NCBI GenBank assembly: GCA_964504385.1
Contig: CAZDEF010000006.1
Span: 1-53,790, forward strand
Direction of reading: 5' to 3'
Length of the DNA stretch: 53,790 nucleotides
From: Limiplasma sp964504385
GTDB lineage: Bacteria > Bacillota > Clostridia > Christensenellales > Aristaeellaceae
Positions 1 to 7,239 of the stretch are shown in pieces. Position 1 is the stretch's first letter; each line of letters opens with the position of its first letter. The notes beneath the pieces are model-generated. The model was not told where the DNA came from, did no database searches, and saw nothing but the letters and a program-made list of their open reading frames with translations. The position numbers were made by a program, and so were the translations under genes.

Positions 1-2
1 GC

Positions 3-176
<174 letters not shown>

Positions 177-189
177 GAAGCATCTGCAA

Positions 190-226
190 GCCTCCTGTGG
201 CCCTCGGGTCACAGGAGGCTCTTTTC
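190..226 (+). terminator. Intrinsic terminator of ppdK
   Basis: A perfect 10-bp stem (GCCTCCTGTG with CACAGGAGGC), a 10-nt loop and a TCTTTT tail lie 14 bases after the ppdK stop. Confidence 0.85.
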
Positions 227-254
227 ACACTTCAGCATAAGGAGGTCATTTCCC

Positions 255-674
255 ATGAAGGATCCCAACTGCGGCTACTGCGTACACGGCGAACCGCTTG
301 CCAAGTTCGGTATCTATATCTGCGATTTTTCCGTCAGTTCCCTCTACCTGTTCAAGGAGCAAAGCCATCCCGGCCGCTGCATCGTGGCCTACAAGGATCA
401 CATCAGTGAGATCGTCGATCTGAGCGACGAGGAACGTGATGCTTTCTTTGCGGATGTGAATCGTGCCGCCAAGGCCATTCACACCGCCTATCATCCGGAT
501 AAGCTCAACTACGGCGCTTATGGCGATACCGGCTGCCATCTGCATTTCCACCTTGTGCCCAAATATAAGGACGGCTGCGAATGGGGCGGCGTGTTTGCCA
601 TGAACCCAGGTCAGACCTTGCTCAGCGACGAGCAGTACAATGAGATGATCGCCAAGATCAAGGCTGAGCTGTAA
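255..674 (+). CDS. HIT family (histidine triad) protein
   Basis: A 139-residue protein of the size usual for single-domain HIT hydrolases. The histidine triad HLHFHLVP (His95, His97, His99) is intact. HIT proteins hydrolyse nucleoside phosphoramidates or dinucleoside polyphosphates at the alpha-phosphate. The N-terminus has CGYC at residues 6-9, which with a later His could bind zinc as in several Hint-like members. An AAGGAGG ribosome site lies at 239-245, a good distance from the ATG. The gene is flanked by terminators on both sides and so looks monocistronic. The substrate cannot be deduced from the context. Confidence 0.9.
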   Translation: MKDPNCGYCVHGEPLAKFGIYICDFSVSSLYLFKEQSHPGRCIVAYKDHISEIVDLSDEERDAFFADVNRAAKAIHTAYHPDKLNYGAYGDTGCHLHFHLVPKYKDGCEWGGVFAMNPGQTLLSDEQYNEMIAKIKAEL

Positions 675-698
675 CATCAAGCACACCGGATACTTCGA

Positions 699-733
699 TT
701 TTTGGAGGCTGTGAAAAACAGTCTCCAAAAATT
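699..733 (+). terminator. Intrinsic terminator of the HIT gene
   Basis: TTTGGAGGCTGT pairs with ACAGTCTCCAAA (one G-U pair) around a short A-rich loop, followed by ATTTT. An upstream in-frame ATG of the next gene at 736 lies in the tail of this terminator, which argues against that start. Confidence 0.7.
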
Positions 734-789
734 TTATGCGTTTTTTGGCTTTTCCTCCGTCTAATCAAAGGAAAGGAGTGAGAACGAGC

Positions 790-1302
790 GTGCAGGAGAA
801 ACAGACGGACAACCGTTTGGAATTGGAACGATTGATGGAACAGTACGGCACCAGCCTTTTGAGAATGTGTACGCTGTACCTGAAGGATGCGGCGCTTGCG
901 CAGGACGCTGTGCAGGAAACATTTTTGAAAGCCTATCGGCATTGGAACGAGTATCGCGGTGAAGCAACGGAAAAGACATGGCTGACAAGCATTGCGCGCA
1001 ATGTTTGCAAGGATCTTCTGCGCACCGCATGGCTTCGCCATCAGGACCGCCGAAAGGATCTGGGATCGCTGCCTGAAACGCCAGCCGACTTTGTTTTTCC
1101 CGACAACACCGTTCTCACAGAGGTCATGCGCCTGCCGATGAAGTACCGCGAGGTCGTGCTTCTGCGGTACTACGAGGGGATGAAGATCAAGGAAGCAGCG
1201 TATGCGCTGCACCTGTCCGAAGGCAAGGTTCGAGGCCGGCTGAACCGCGCCAACGCGATCCTCAAAAGCAGGCTGAAGGAGTGGTATGATGAAGAAGCAT
1301 GA
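790..1302 (+). CDS. ECF-type RNA polymerase sigma factor
   Basis: About 170 residues with sigma region 2 (residues ~10-80, including AQDAVQETFLKAY and the -10-recognition segment) and region 4 (LPMKYREVVLLRYYEGMKIKEAA, then a recognition helix ending KVRGRLNRA). There is no region 1 or 3, so it is an extracytoplasmic-function sigma factor. I chose the GTG at 790 because AAAGGAG at 772-778 sits 11 bases upstream; the longer ATG at 736 lies in the preceding terminator. The stop lies 17 bases inside the next gene, which encodes a membrane protein that fits an anti-sigma. Its target promoters cannot be read from this window. Confidence 0.9.
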   Translation: MQEKQTDNRLELERLMEQYGTSLLRMCTLYLKDAALAQDAVQETFLKAYRHWNEYRGEATEKTWLTSIARNVCKDLLRTAWLRHQDRRKDLGSLPETPADFVFPDNTVLTEVMRLPMKYREVVLLRYYEGMKIKEAAYALHLSEGKVRGRLNRANAILKSRLKEWYDEEA

Positions 1303-2260
1303 ATTTCAAGAGCTCGTTGACCAGAACCTTTCCGGGCTTGTATGGGATGAGCGCAGGCAGCAGACGGTGCTGCATGCCATCCGTCAGGAGGAAAAGCACA
1401 TGAAGAAAAAAGTCTCTGCAACATTCATTCTGGTCGCTGCAATCCTGTGCATCAGCGTAACCGCAATGGCCGCCGGGCTGCTGTTCTCTCCCCGGTATGA
1501 AGCCGGAAAGCTCGCCAGCAAAGCGCTGAAAGAACAATATGGACTCACCGATGAGGTGCTGGGCCTGTTTGCACGCGAGATCAGCGATCAGGGCGATGGA
1601 CGGTTCATCGTCACCTATTCCGCTCCCGCCTACCTGCCCGGCGCTCAAATCGGGCAGTATACGGTTCAGGTAAACGGTAAACAGGTATCTGCCGCATGGT
1701 CCAACGATGGCAAGGACACCAGCGGCGGCTTGCTGGCCGAGGCCTTCGGGATGGAGCAGCTGCAGCTGCTGACCTACGACTTTGCCAGCACCATGCAGCA
1801 GCTTCGCCAAGCCGGTCTGCTTGCATCAGACGGTTCCCCACAGTCCACGCCCAACCCGCGCCTTCTGGAGAAAATCGATTGGACAGCGGCCGATCAGCTG
1901 GCAGCTGATGAAGTGCTGGAAAAAGCAGCTCTGGAGAACGAAGAACGGCTGGCCGAAATCGCAAAAGCCGAAGCACTTGGGCAGTGGCGTGTGGATCAGG
2001 CCATTGTGCTGGCACAGGAGGCCATCGTTCAGGAGTATTCTCTCTCCGCCGCGCAGCAGCTGCTGCTGGCCAATGAGCCGGACAGCACCTATGCTGTTTC
2101 TGATGGCAATGAAACGTTGGTTTGCTTGCTATTCTGGCTGTGGCAGCGCGATGACGGCCAGTTCACAGAGAAAGACGGACAGTACTGGGTCACTTTCAAT
2201 TTGAGCACCGGAGTCATTGAAGAGATCCTGTACGATCCCTGTCTGGCTGGAAACGGCTGA
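1286..2260 (+). CDS. Membrane-anchored probable anti-sigma factor
   Basis: A 324-residue protein overlapping the sigma gene by 17 bases, so the two are translationally coupled. Residues 1-40 are cytosolic, charged and helical (KKHEFQELVDQNLSGL...DERRQQTVLHAI), a common layout for the sigma-binding segment of clostridial anti-sigmas. Residues ~44-66 form one transmembrane helix. The remaining ~255 residues would be extracytoplasmic and include a long Glu/Ala-rich helical stretch around 200-250. I recognise no named sensor domain. Two Met codons at 1286 and 1289 are both possible starts. The anti-sigma role is inferred from gene order and topology, not from a catalytic motif. Confidence 0.7.
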   Translation: MMKKHEFQELVDQNLSGLVWDERRQQTVLHAIRQEEKHMKKKVSATFILVAAILCISVTAMAAGLLFSPRYEAGKLASKALKEQYGLTDEVLGLFAREISDQGDGRFIVTYSAPAYLPGAQIGQYTVQVNGKQVSAAWSNDGKDTSGGLLAEAFGMEQLQLLTYDFASTMQQLRQAGLLASDGSPQSTPNPRLLEKIDWTAADQLAADEVLEKAALENEERLAEIAKAEALGQWRVDQAIVLAQEAIVQEYSLSAAQQLLLANEPDSTYAVSDGNETLVCLLFWLWQRDDGQFTEKDGQYWVTFNLSTGVIEEILYDPCLAGNG

Positions 2261-2293
2261 TGGGCATCCTTCAGATCTCATTCTGAAAACAGT

Positions 2294-2340
2294 GAGGCCG
2301 CCGTATGATCGTCTTCATACGGCGGCCTCGTTTCATTTTT
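2294..2340 (+). terminator. Intrinsic terminator of the sigma/anti-sigma operon
   Basis: A perfect 15-bp stem (GAGGCCGCCGTATGA with its complement at 2315-2329), a 6-nt loop and a T-rich tail. Confidence 0.88.
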
Positions 2341-2352
2341 GCACACGCACGC

Positions 2353-2616
2353 TTATTCCGATAGCACCAGCTTCGCCTTGGCAGGCTTCACGGAGCAGTA
2401 CTTCACCTGCACAGCGCTGCCCACTTCAGGGATCTTGCATCCGGCATGAATCCACTTTCGTTTGCTATACTCTTTTCCGTCCACGGAATAGGTGACTCGA
2501 ATCACATACGGATAGCTTGCGCCATCTGTTCCCAACATTCTTGCAGGCTTTGTGTTGATCTTGAACCACCACTGTTTCCTTGCTGCCACAACCGTTCCCG
2601 CAATTTGCTTATCCAT
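2353..2616 (-). CDS. Small DUF3592-like protein
   Basis: An 87-residue soluble protein starting at the ATG that has GGAGG about 12 bases upstream; an earlier in-frame ATG at 2649 lacks a site. The middle reads PYVIRVTYSVDGKEYSKR and the end VGSAVQVKYCSVKPAKAKL. This spacing, a beta-rich variable Y-x-V-x-G-x-x-Y strand followed by a G-x-x-V-x-V-x-Y strand and a P-x-x-A element, resembles DUF3592 proteins. It lacks the membrane helices those usually have. It is convergent with the anti-sigma gene and 37 bases downstream of the PAP2 gene, probably in the same transcript. Function unknown. Confidence 0.55.
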   Translation of the reverse strand: MDKQIAGTVVAARKQWWFKINTKPARMLGTDGASYPYVIRVTYSVDGKEYSKRKWIHAGCKIPEVGSAVQVKYCSVKPAKAKLVLSE

Positions 2617-2653
2617 GTTCTCTTCCAGCCTCCATCGCTTGTCTGTCACACTT

Positions 2654-3574
2654 TCAAGTGCGGGAGAACCGTCTGCGCAGCCACCCGAAGGTCAGCGGCC
2701 ATACGCAGGCAGCAAACATGACCACAGCAAAGTAGCGAATGGCACGTTCGATGGGATGGCCGCCAAAAAGGGCGTTCAGCACCGGCTTGAGTCCGGACTT
2801 GATGGCCAGCACCAGCACGAGACCGACTGCCACCTTCAAGATCTGCACGGGCAGCGAGGCCTGCGTGTCAAAACGAATGAATTTCTGTTCCAGATAGTAG
2901 CTCAGCACCATGGCGGCGCTGCAGCCCATCAGCAGATAGCCGTTCTGAATGCCATGCTTCAGGTTCACTCTGTCCATCTCCGCAGGCCACGCATGCACTT
3001 CGTTGAAGATGACATAGGCGACCGAACAGACAAACAGCGCGCTCATCACAGCATATACCCGTCCGGGATGCGCTTCGCCGTTTTCAAAAATGGGGTAGAA
3101 CAAAAAGATCATGGCCACGCTCAGCAGCAGCGACACCCCGACATCCGCCGGAGTATGCACGCCCAGATACATGCGCGAAATGGCCGTGAGCGCGATCAGC
3201 ACCATCAGCACGATGCGCACCGCCCAGTTCCGCACGCTGCGCGCCGTGCAGCCCAACGAGCAGGTAACGCTCTGCGTATGGCCGCTGGGAAAGGAATAGC
3301 CTGTCGCATCCGCACGCGCTGCTTCCACAATGGTAAAGCGCGGATCGCGCACCCACGGGCGCGGCACACGGCAGATCAGCTTCAGAAACTGGTTGAGCAG
3401 CGTGCCGAAGAAGCCGACTGTCATGAGATAGTACCCCTTGTTCTTGTTCACGCACCAATAGACGATCAGCGCGACGACGATGAACAGCGTTTCACTGCCC
3501 AAGTAGGTGATCGTGGAAAAGAATGAATCCAGCACCGGATTGCGAATATCTTCGAACCAATACAGCAACGACAT
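2654..3574 (-). CDS. PAP2 superfamily membrane phosphatase
   Basis: 306 residues with about eight membrane helices. The three phosphatase motifs are complete: K65-x6-R72-P73 (KLICRVPRP), PSGH at 96-99, and S133-R134-x5-H140-x3-D144. This makes it an integral type 2 phosphatidic acid phosphatase, likely acting on a lipid pyrophosphate such as undecaprenyl pyrophosphate or on phosphatidic acid at the outer face. I start at the second in-frame Met (3574), which follows GAGGAGAGGAG; the longer start has no ribosome site. Length exceeds a bare PAP2 domain because of four C-terminal helices (residues ~200-300). Confidence 0.88.
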   Translation of the reverse strand: MSLLYWFEDIRNPVLDSFFSTITYLGSETLFIVVALIVYWCVNKNKGYYLMTVGFFGTLLNQFLKLICRVPRPWVRDPRFTIVEAARADATGYSFPSGHTQSVTCSLGCTARSVRNWAVRIVLMVLIALTAISRMYLGVHTPADVGVSLLLSVAMIFLFYPIFENGEAHPGRVYAVMSALFVCSVAYVIFNEVHAWPAEMDRVNLKHGIQNGYLLMGCSAAMVLSYYLEQKFIRFDTQASLPVQILKVAVGLVLVLAIKSGLKPVLNALFGGHPIERAIRYFAVVMFAACVWPLTFGWLRRRFSRT

Positions 3575-3702
3575 AGCCAACGCTCCTCTCCTCTTGTCTG
3601 CTTCTATCCTACCACAGTCTGCTTCAAATGGCAAACGCCGTCTTTCCGGCGCGTTTCATGCATATCCTCCAACGAGCTTTCATGTTTTTGGGGGAGGACA
3701 AT

Positions 3703-3954
3703 ATGAAAAACAGCATGGAACAGCGCGCCTGTGATCTGGCCGCCTATCTCATTGCGCATCAGGCCACAGTGCGCGCTGCTGCGCGGGCCTTTGGCATTTC
3801 CAAATCGACTGTGCACAAGGATGTGAAGGAGCGGCTCCGGCTGGTGGACGCCGACCTGTACGCGCAGGCCATGCAAGTGCTGCGCCACAACAAGGCCGTG
3901 CGCCATTTGCGCGGCGGAGAAGCCACCAGGCAAAAATACCGTTCATCCCGCTGA
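3703..3954 (+). CDS. spoIIID: Sporulation transcriptional regulator SpoIIID
   Basis: An 83-residue DNA-binding protein. The helix-turn-helix reads AAARAFGISKSTVHKDVKERL and the C-terminal basic part RHLRGGEATRQKY, both very close to SpoIIID of Bacillus and Clostridium. SpoIIID is a mother-cell regulator acting under sigma-E. The start at 3703 follows GGGGGAGGA; the longer upstream frame has no ribosome site and overlaps the promoter side. It is followed 128 bases later by an mbl-type gene, the same gene order as in Bacillus subtilis, which supports the call and the reading of the host as an endospore former. Confidence 0.95.
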   Translation: MKNSMEQRACDLAAYLIAHQATVRAAARAFGISKSTVHKDVKERLRLVDADLYAQAMQVLRHNKAVRHLRGGEATRQKYRSSR

Positions 3955-4082
3955 AACCGGCTTTCTTGCTGCCAAAAGCAGGATTCTGCTTGTGCCATGG
4001 CGAACTAAATATTGTTATGGCGTATAGGATCGCCTGTTTGATTGCGCCCTTTCGAGCGGCAGCATAAAGGAGTTTTGGTTCA

Positions 4083-5111
4083 ATGGCAAGCATCAGCGAC
4101 ATTGCGGTGGATCTGGGTACATCACAGATCCTGATCTACATGAAGGGCAAGGGCATCATCCTGCGCGAGCCCACCGTCGTAGCCATCGACCGTGATACAC
4201 GCGATATTCTGGCTTTTGGCGATGAAGCGCGCCGCATGATCGGCCGCACCCCCGGCAACATTCTGGCCCTTCGGCCTCTGCGCGACGGCACCATTGCAGA
4301 CTATGAGCTGGTCAGCTTCATGCTCAAGGGCTTTGTGCTCAAAGCCATCGGCAAGCATATGTTTACCCGTCCGCGCGCCATTCTGGCGCTGCCCACCTCG
4401 GTGAACGAAATGGAGAAGCGTTCTTTGATCTCCACCATGGTCGATTCCGGCATGCGCCGCACACAGCTGCTCAACCGCTCGCTGGCCGCAGCGCTGGGCG
4501 CTGGACTGCCCATGGATGAAGCCTACGGCACCATGATCGTGGACATCAGTGCCGGTGTGACGGATATTGCGGTGCTGTCCTTCGGCAAGGTCATCGTCAG
4601 CGACTGCGCCAAGGTGGGCGGCGACCGCTTTGACGACGCCATCATCCGTCACCTGCGGCGCAAGCACAATCTGCTCATTGGCGAACGCACCGCTGAGGAG
4701 CTCAAGCTCAACATCGGCAGCGCCATCCCCCGCACCGAGCAGCTCTACATGGAAGTTACCGGCCGCAACCTGATCACCGGTCTGCCCAAAACCATGCGCA
4801 TCACTTCCGATGATATCACCGAGGCCATTGACGAGCCTGTGCAGCAGCTGATCGAAAGCATCCATGGCGTGCTGGAGCACACGCCCGCCGAGCTGGCCGC
4901 CGATATCTTCGAATGCGGCATCCTGCTTTCCGGCGGCGGCGCAGAGCTGTTCGGCATGTGCGAAGCCATTGCCGATGCGCTGAAGGTACCCTGCGCCTGC
5001 GCCGAGGATCCGCAGAACAACGTGGTGATGGGATGCGGACGCGCGCTGGAAAATCTGCACGATTTGGGGCAGTTCCTTGAAGACGGACGACGACGCCTGA
5101 TGGGACGATGA
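4083..5111 (+). CDS. mbl: MreB/Mbl-type actin-like cell-shape protein
   Basis: 342 residues of the MreB family: phosphate-1 motif DIAVDLGTSQILIYMKGKGI, phosphate-2 around IVDISAGVTDIAVLSFG, and adenosine motif GILLSGGGAELFGM. KGKGIILREPTVVAID matches Mbl/MreB closely. It forms membrane-associated filaments that orient the peptidoglycan synthesis machinery. The typical N-terminal amphipathic segment is short here. I prefer mbl over mreB because of the spoIIID neighbour and the absence of mreC and mreD. The ATG follows AAAGGAG at 4067-4073. The gene ends at a strong terminator shared with the convergent operon. Confidence 0.85.
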   Translation: MASISDIAVDLGTSQILIYMKGKGIILREPTVVAIDRDTRDILAFGDEARRMIGRTPGNILALRPLRDGTIADYELVSFMLKGFVLKAIGKHMFTRPRAILALPTSVNEMEKRSLISTMVDSGMRRTQLLNRSLAAALGAGLPMDEAYGTMIVDISAGVTDIAVLSFGKVIVSDCAKVGGDRFDDAIIRHLRRKHNLLIGERTAEELKLNIGSAIPRTEQLYMEVTGRNLITGLPKTMRITSDDITEAIDEPVQQLIESIHGVLEHTPAELAADIFECGILLSGGGAELFGMCEAIADALKVPCACAEDPQNNVVMGCGRALENLHDLGQFLEDGRRRLMGR

Positions 5112-5125
5112 TCTTTTTTCGAAAC

Positions 5126-5172
5126 AAAGCCCATTCCAAACATTCGTTTGAATCTTTGGAATGGGCTTTTTG
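5126..5172. terminator. Bidirectional terminator between mbl and the signalling operon
   Basis: A perfect 15-bp stem (AAAGCCCATTCCAAA with TTTGGAATGGGCTTT) has T runs on both strands. It closes mbl on plus and the eight-gene signalling operon on minus, whose last stop is at 5176. Confidence 0.88.
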
Positions 5173-5175
5173 CTT

Positions 5176-5889
5176 TCATTCCACCATAATCGCAATGGCG
5201 GAATAGTTATCCGCATCCGCATCGTAGCGCTTTTCGATCATATTGCACATGCGCTTCAGCCAAACATCCGGCGTTTCAGCAGTGGAGGCTGCCAGCATAT
5301 CGCTTTCCAGCACCCATTCCCAGAAGCCGTCCGTGCACAGCAGCAGGCGGTCGCCGCGCTTCGCCCGGCCCGCATGCATCGCCACCTGCACTTCCGGCTT
5401 GTAGCCGATGGCGCGCGTAAGCAGGTTCCGGCTCTTGTGCCCGCGCACCTGCTCCGGCGTGATCACGCCGCAGGCGACCATCATTTGCGTAATGCTGTGA
5501 TCCGTGCTCTGATAAAGGATCCGCTCATCCCGGAACCAGTAAATGCGCGTATCCCCCACATACGCCAGCTGCACATGCGCGCCGTTTGTGCGCAGCAGCG
5601 CCAATGTGGACATCATCTGGCTGCCGTTTTCCAGCTGCTGCTCCCGCACCATCTGATTTGCGCGGTTCATGCATGCGGTCATGCCCTTCTTGCCCACAGG
5701 CAGAATGCCGCTCATTTTCTGCAGGGCAGCTTCTACCGCGGTATGCGCCGCCACATCGCCCAAACCCTGTCCGCCCAATCCGTCTGCCAAAGCGCACGCC
5801 AACCCGTAGCGTCCTTCCCGAATGTCAAGATAGTCCTCGTTGATCTCGCGGCAGCCCGTATTTGTCACAACGGCATATCGGTAGCTCAT
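5176..5889 (-). CDS. PP2C-family Ser/Thr protein phosphatase, soluble
   Basis: 237 residues covering one complete PP2C domain. Visible motifs are R14-x2-N17-E18-D19, ADGLGGQGLGD (metal-binding Asp36), GDTRIYWF, LLCTDGFWE and the late DN pair in ADADNYSAIAI. It would remove phosphate from Thr/Ser residues placed by the kinases of this operon. There is no signal peptide or membrane segment. It is the last gene of the operon and overlaps the preceding gene by 4 bases. It differs from the operon's other phosphatase by lacking a membrane anchor, suggesting separate cytosolic and membrane pools of phosphatase. Confidence 0.92.
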   Translation of the reverse strand: MSYRYAVVTNTGCREINEDYLDIREGRYGLACALADGLGGQGLGDVAAHTAVEAALQKMSGILPVGKKGMTACMNRANQMVREQQLENGSQMMSTLALLRTNGAHVQLAYVGDTRIYWFRDERILYQSTDHSITQMMVACGVITPEQVRGHKSRNLLTRAIGYKPEVQVAMHAGRAKRGDRLLLCTDGFWEWVLESDMLAASTAETPDVWLKRMCNMIEKRYDADADNYSAIAIMVE

Positions 5890-7220
5890 TGCACTTCAAA
5901 CCTTTCTTTTTCTGAACCGATCGCCACCAGATCGCCCCGACGGACCGGCACAACCTGGTCGGCTTTCAATTTTGTCCCGTTCAGATATGTTCCATTGGCC
6001 GAATTCAGATCTCGCAGCATCAGCTGTCCATCTTTCCACAGGAACATGCAATGACTGCGGCTCACTTTTCGGGAAGCCAGCGTCAGCGCACCCTGGGAGG
6101 CCTCACGGCCGATCGGAAGGGAAAGTCCGCTTGTCAAGGGGATGATCTGCCCTGCGTAAGTACCTTCCACCCCAAACAGCTTTTTCGTTTGCGGTCGTTC
6201 CGGGAAAGCTTTTTCTGCCTGCGTTTCCCCTTCAAGGCTTTGTACGGTCTGTTTCATGCAGAGGCGGATCATGTAGAGAAGCGCCGCCAAACCGCTGACC
6301 AGCAGCAGCGGATGCTTGATGAACACTTGAAAGGCTGGGAGATCGATCAAGGCATTATTGAGAAAAGAAAGCTGATTCAACTGATCATGCTCCGCATTCA
6401 TCAGGCCGTTTTCCACCATTCCCAGCAGCAACAGCAGCAGGAAGCGCACATCCAGCAGATGCTTGGCTTTCAGTCTGCCGCCGTTCATGCGCAGGCAAAG
6501 CGCGCCGGCAATCGGTGCAAGCCACAGCGCATGGTTGCCAAACAGTGAAAAGCCCGCCGTGCGCAAGGACAGCAGCACCGCTTCTTTCGAATACGATTTC
6601 GGCATGGACCACAGCAGCTGGTCAAACAGGGCATAACCCGCGCCGATCGCCGCTCCCAGCGCCAATCCATCCAAGCCATACAGCTTTCGTTTGCAGCGCA
6701 GCAGCACACATACCGTCAGCAGCACCGACAGCAGCGTATCCTTCCACACCATCCACAGGCTGATCGGATCCTGCAGCACCACCAGGATCCATATCGGCAG
6801 CCCCACGGCGATGCATACCACCCCCGCCGCAAAAGCGAAGCCGACCATTTCAAAGATCGTAAAACCGGCACGAATATCCAGCTCCCACAGGAACAGCGCC
6901 AGCGTCAGCGGCATTACCGCACAGCCCCAGAAGAAGGCATAGATATACGGCGCACGCACATTCGCAATGTCATACCATATGCATGCCACACACAGGAGCG
7001 TCATCAGCAGGAGGATCCCGAACAGGCGCGTGAACATCCACGGCGGCTGCCATTGGTCGATGGCCTGCTGCAGCGCTGCCGGTCTGCGGGTCAGCGAGCG
7101 GAAGGCATCCCCCCGAGGATGGCGGCAAAATGCTTGTTCGACCAGTTCACGAAGGCTGGTCTTTCCTTCTTTTGCTTTTTGCAATAGCTGTTCCCGGTCT
7201 TTGCCTTTCAGAGCATTCAC
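5886..7220 (-). CDS. PrsW-like membrane domain fused to FHA, active site decayed
   Basis: 444 residues. After an N-terminal soluble part (1-62) come about eight membrane helices (63-330) and a C-terminal FHA domain (~355-440: LPIGREASQG, SRKVSRSHCMF, NSANGTYLNG). It is clearly paralogous to the next gene upstream; both share DAFRSLTRRP near the N-terminus and YGLDGL in the membrane part. Aligned on YGLDGL, the PrsW motif EEPAK is replaced by DTLLS (161-165) and the second-motif Glu by Asp200, while a His (230) remains. I infer a catalytically inactive partner or receptor that keeps phosphothreonine binding. It has no zinc ribbon, unlike its sister. Confidence 0.8.
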   Translation of the reverse strand: MNALKGKDREQLLQKAKEGKTSLRELVEQAFCRHPRGDAFRSLTRRPAALQQAIDQWQPPWMFTRLFGILLLMTLLCVACIWYDIANVRAPYIYAFFWGCAVMPLTLALFLWELDIRAGFTIFEMVGFAFAAGVVCIAVGLPIWILVVLQDPISLWMVWKDTLLSVLLTVCVLLRCKRKLYGLDGLALGAAIGAGYALFDQLLWSMPKSYSKEAVLLSLRTAGFSLFGNHALWLAPIAGALCLRMNGGRLKAKHLLDVRFLLLLLLGMVENGLMNAEHDQLNQLSFLNNALIDLPAFQVFIKHPLLLVSGLAALLYMIRLCMKQTVQSLEGETQAEKAFPERPQTKKLFGVEGTYAGQIIPLTSGLSLPIGREASQGALTLASRKVSRSHCMFLWKDGQLMLRDLNSANGTYLNGTKLKADQVVPVRRGDLVAIGSEKERFEVQ

Positions 7221-7239
7221 TCGTCTTCCCCCGTTTCTC

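Noticed and set aside
3955..4082. Sporulation-type promoter before mbl
   Set aside because: The TATTGTTATG area is suggestive, but I could not match -35 and -10 elements of sigma-E or sigma-K with confidence.
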